A stretch of DNA of 7,980 bases from Opitutia bacterium UBA7441 (GTDB lineage: Bacteria; Verrucomicrobiota; Verrucomicrobiia; Opitutales; Coraliomargaritaceae). The stretch lies in the NCBI GenBank assembly GCA_002480015.1, contig DLQD01000055.1:1-7980 (forward strand), in the 5' to 3' direction. This document shows, in pieces, positions 6,801 to 7,980 of the stretch (its first letter is position 1; the number at the start of each line of letters is the position of its first letter). The notes beneath the pieces were generated by a model. That model did no database searches and was not told the DNA's origin. It saw only the letters and a program-made list of their open reading frames with translations. Position numbers and translations under genes: made by a program.

Positions 6801-7592
6801 GCACGGGGACCACAAATGATCAAGAGCGAAGACACCTTCCTCGTCGGCTATGTGATCTTCGACAAGCGCGACGACTACGCCGAAGTGGAGGTGGTCGAAC
6901 AGGCGCAGGCCTACCTCCGGGAAAAGATTGCCCGCGGCGAATTACATATACCCGCCGGAGTCAGTTACAAGTTCACTGGAAGCTACGAAAATCAAATTCG
7001 CGCCGAGAAGAAACTCTCCATCGTTCTGCCCGTCGCACTCTTCGCCATCTGGTTGATTCTCTATTTCCAATTCAGGAAGGTGAGCACGACCCTGCTGGTT
7101 TTTTCGGGCATCCTCTTTGCCTGGTCGGGTGGCTTCATCCTGCTTTGGCTCTACGGGCAAGACTGGTTTATGGACATCAATCTATTCGGCCACAATCTGC
7201 GCGACCTTTTCCAGATGGGTACGATCAATCTGAGCGTTGCCGTCTGGGTCGGCTTCCTGGCGCTCTTCGGCATCGCCACTGACAACGGCGTCATCGTATG
7301 CACGTACTTGCAGCAAATCTTCAAAGAAGAAAAACCACAAACCATCGTAGCGATACGCGCGGCCACCGTCGAAGCCGCCAGCCGCCGTGTGCGGCCCGCC
7401 ATGATGACGAGTGCGACCACGATTCTGGCTCTAATACCGGTGCTCACCTCGACGGGGCGCGGTGCCGACATCATGGTGCCCATGGCCATTCCCTCCTTCG
7501 GAGGCATGATGCTTGCGCTACTCACCATCTTCGTCGTGCCTATACTTTACTGCACGATTGCTGAAATCTCACATAAACTGAAGAGGAATTAA
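3879..7592 (+). CDS. cusA: Heavy-metal efflux RND transporter, Cu(I)/Ag(I) type (CusA)
   Basis: This 1237-residue inner-membrane proton/metal antiporter is the pump of the system. Its ATG overlaps the cusB stop (ATGA, 3879-3882), which implies translational coupling; no Shine-Dalgarno is visible. It has TM1 at about 13-32, porter loops at 33-365, TM2-TM6 at about 370-546, a second porter half at 661-1045 and TM8-TM12 from 1047 to 1226. Met699, Met749 (ISMIET) and Met838 (RIVML) align with E. coli CusA Met573, Met623 and Met672, supporting Cu(I)/Ag(I) specificity. Asp430 and Glu437 in TM4 match CusA Asp405 and Glu412. At the Glu939 and Lys984 positions the residues are Asp1135 and Ala1174. Compared with CusA (1047 aa) it has two extra hydrophobic segments (about 571-588 and 602-622), an Asp/Gly-rich periplasmic insertion (about 762-800), and an insertion at residues 449-471 encoded by a palindromic element. 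Confidence 0.95.
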   Translation: MINRLIRFCLENKLVVVLATTMLVFWGLMVAPFDWKLKSLPRDPIPVDAIPDIGENQQIVFTEWMGRSPQEIEDQVTYPLTTALLGLPQVKTVRSYSMFGFSSIYIIFKEDAEFYWTRSRILEKLNSLPAGTLPEGASPKLGPDATALGQVYWYTLEGRDANGQPTGGWDPQELRSVQDWYVRYALQGVDGVAEAASIGGFVKEYQVDVNPDALRNYDIALHDVFNAVRQSNLDVGARSIEVNSVEYVIRGLGFIENIDDLRKTVIKSHEGTPITLAQVAEIELGPALRRGALDKAGAEAVGGVVVTRYGENPLAVIQRVKEKIENISPGLPKKTLADGTVSQVEIVPFYDRSGLIYETLGTLEDAVRQQILVTIIVVVLMLMHLRSAALVSGLLPLAVLFAFIGMKLFDVNANVVALSGIAIAIGTIVDMGVVLTENIHRHLDKDNAGPSLVKPHAQGCHASARFTSEAPTKNRLEIVYRACSEVSGAVVTAVLTTVISFLPVFTMEAAEGKLFRPLAYTKTFALIGSIIVVLTVIPPLAHWLLGKKKRPKSPSKKAAENQIWPLMQQYFRVGLCLLVALFTAWFLSMDWQPLGVEQSFLNFIFVTLLIGSLLGLFYLIIHFYARILSYLLRVKTIFLLVCALILVSGFTVWLGWGMIFAWMPEFVKKSDPYVAMAQAMPGLGKEFMPDLDEGSFLLMPTTMPHASIGEAMDVLRKQDMAINAIPEIESAVGKIGRVESPLDPAPISMIETIINYKSEYKTDTKGHTLSFRYDDTNGRFVHDASGNLIPDKDGRPFRQWRDEIQNSDDIWAKIIEAAAIPGTTSAPKLQPIAARIVMLQSGMRAPMGLKVYGPDLQTLEQVALKIEGYLKEVPSIKSEAVLADRIVGKPYLEIDIDHEAIARYGIQIGMVQNVIEVAIGGKAITQTVEGRERYPVRIRYQRERRDSIESIENILVAAPGGSQIPIKQLADIRYARGPQMIKSEDTFLVGYVIFDKRDDYAEVEVVEQAQAYLREKIARGELHIPAGVSYKFTGSYENQIRAEKKLSIVLPVALFAIWLILYFQFRKVSTTLLVFSGILFAWSGGFILLWLYGQDWFMDINLFGHNLRDLFQMGTINLSVAVWVGFLALFGIATDNGVIVCTYLQQIFKEEKPQTIVAIRAATVEAASRRVRPAMMTSATTILALIPVLTSTGRGADIMVPMAIPSFGGMMLALLTIFVVPILYCTIAEISHKLKRN
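5223..5290 (+). repeat. Palindromic element inserted in frame within cusA
   Basis: This 68-bp segment has the architecture of a small mobile palindromic repeat. Its ends are imperfect terminal inverted repeats: GGGCCTTCA (5223-5231) against the complement of TGAAGCCCC (5282-5290), 8 of 9 matching. It holds a direct repeat of 15/18 identity (5227-5244 and 5273-5290). Three hairpins can form: CTTCAC/GTGAAG (5227-5232 with 5235-5240, extended by GGG/CCC across one C-C mismatch), CGCGC/GCGCG (5246-5250 with 5268-5272, plus AGG/CCT inside), and CTTCA/TGAAG (5273-5277 with 5282-5286). It is open in the cusA frame and encodes residues 449-471 (GPSLVKPHAQ, then GCHASARFTSEAP) in the TM4-TM5 cytoplasmic loop. 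I see no second copy in this window and no convincing target-site duplication. The structure is directly visible; mobility is inference. Confidence 0.6.
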
Positions 7593-7925
7593 GCGCATAG
7601 CTCTTGTGGCGGCGGCATGAAGTGCTCTAGAGAGGATCAAGAAGCGAGTCGCCGATGATACAATGCAGCGCATTAGGATACCACTTAATTTCTTAATCAT
7701 GCAGGATCCACGCACAGTCGGCACTTTGCGCTTTTCGAAGCATTAAGGACTTCCTTAAACTCTGTGTAACACTGAGTTTAAGGAAGGGCACTTGGGCTAC
7801 CTACTCGCGAAAATGCTCTTGGTAGGGAGGCGATTTTTACATGATCTCCAAGAAGTAAGCCCGCCATCAAAATTTACATTCATTCACGGTTTGCATTCTG
7901 CGCGATCCCGAGTTGTCTGTCCAAC
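7593..7925. other. Noncoding region downstream of the efflux operon
   Basis: About 333 bp separate the cusA stop from the next likely start codon. The first 130 bp show no convincing gene, tRNA or promoter. At 7730-7741 there is a 4-bp hairpin with a TTCG loop (GCTT-TTCG-AAGC), directly before the large inverted repeat described separately. At 7798-7802 and 7821-7825 a CCTAC-type arm could pair with GTAGG across a long loop, which is weak. An ATG at 7814 opens a frame that runs to the window end, but its translation is Arg/Ser/Pro-rich and it overlaps the better candidate at 7926, so I do not call it. A promoter for the downstream gene is expected here; a TTTACA box at 7873-7878 has no good -10 partner. 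Confidence 0.5.
7743..7786. repeat. Long near-perfect inverted repeat with an alternative hairpin; possible terminator
   Basis: CTTCCTTAAACTC (7750-7762) is perfectly inverted as GAGTTTAAGGAAG (7774-7786). Between them GTGT (7764-7767) and ACAC (7769-7772) also pair, leaving one T-T mismatch and a single central A, so 37 bp form an almost complete palindrome. Just upstream, TTAAGG (7743-7748) can instead pair with CCTTAA (7753-7758) around a 4-nt ACTT loop, competing for the same left arm. The position, about 160 bp after cusA and before the next gene, suits a transcription terminator. However, no T-tract follows on either strand, so intrinsic termination is not certain. A protein-binding operator, an mRNA-stabilising structure or a palindromic repeat are alternatives. 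Confidence 0.6.
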
Positions 7926-7980
7926 ATGGCTAAGATCATCTTCCAAAAATCCGGTGTCAGCGTCCCCTGGACAGGCGACG
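7926..7980 (+). CDS. Start of a truncated gene, possibly a 2Fe-2S ferredoxin-domain protein
   Basis: ATG at 7926 opens a frame that is still open at the window end, giving 18 full codons: MAKIIFQKSGVSVPWTGD. The pattern hydrophobic-x-F-x-x-SG followed by a W resembles the first beta hairpin of plant-type 2Fe-2S ferredoxin domains found in short ferredoxins and in oxidoreductase tails, where the Cys-rich cluster loop follows about 20 residues later, beyond this window. The identification is therefore tentative. No Shine-Dalgarno precedes the start, as for the other + strand genes. Upstream in the same frame there is no other ATG in the preceding noncoding region. It is separated from cusA by 333 bp and a large inverted repeat, so it is probably a separate transcription unit and not part of the efflux system. 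Confidence 0.4.
   Translation, partial: MAKIIFQKSGVSVPWTGD

Noticed and set aside
7814..7980. Frame from ATG 7814 running to the window end
   Set aside because: The translation is rich in Arg, Ser and Pro without family pattern, and it conflicts with the more protein-like frame starting at 7926.

Overview
The window is dominated by a complete tripartite heavy-metal efflux operon of the CusCBA type, all on the + strand. It reads, in order: a small secreted Cys/His-rich protein (336-779), a TolC-like outer-membrane factor (883-2205), a membrane-fusion protein carrying two accessory metal-related domains (2230-3882), and an HME-RND transporter (3879-7592). The transporter keeps the three methionines that bind Cu(I)/Ag(I) in E. 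coli CusA, at residues 699, 749 and 838. The second and third keep the context of the E. coli sites (ISMIET, RIVML), so monovalent copper/silver export is the best reading rather than Co/Zn/Cd export. The small secreted protein may handle metal in the periplasm before the pump removes it.

The organism is most likely a Gram-negative bacterium of the Verrucomicrobiota/Bacteroidota/Planctomycetota sphere, with Verrucomicrobiota my first guess. Three things point there: the expanded ~1240-residue CusA with two extra membrane helices, the fusion protein with an N-terminal heavy-metal-binding domain and a C-terminal DUF3347-like domain, and the near absence of Shine-Dalgarno sequences before the + strand genes. 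This assignment is inference from family knowledge, not a database match.

Layout: 32-262 (-) is an unrecognised 76-residue protein, divergent from the operon across a short gap of about 73 bp. 336-7592 (+) is the operon, with gaps of 103 bp and 24 bp and a final 4-bp ATGA overlap. 7593-7925 is noncoding and holds a striking 37-bp near-perfect inverted repeat with a competing alternative hairpin. 7926-7980 is the first 18 codons of a further gene that runs off the window and resembles the start of a 2Fe-2S ferredoxin domain.

The most unusual observation lies inside cusA. A compact palindromic element of about 68 bp (5223-5290) has imperfect terminal inverted repeats, an internal 15/18 direct repeat and three potential hairpins. 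It is read through in frame and adds about 24 residues to the cytoplasmic loop between transmembrane helices 4 and 5. It looks like a small palindromic repeat inserted in a protein-coding gene without breaking it, comparable in principle to Rickettsia palindromic elements.
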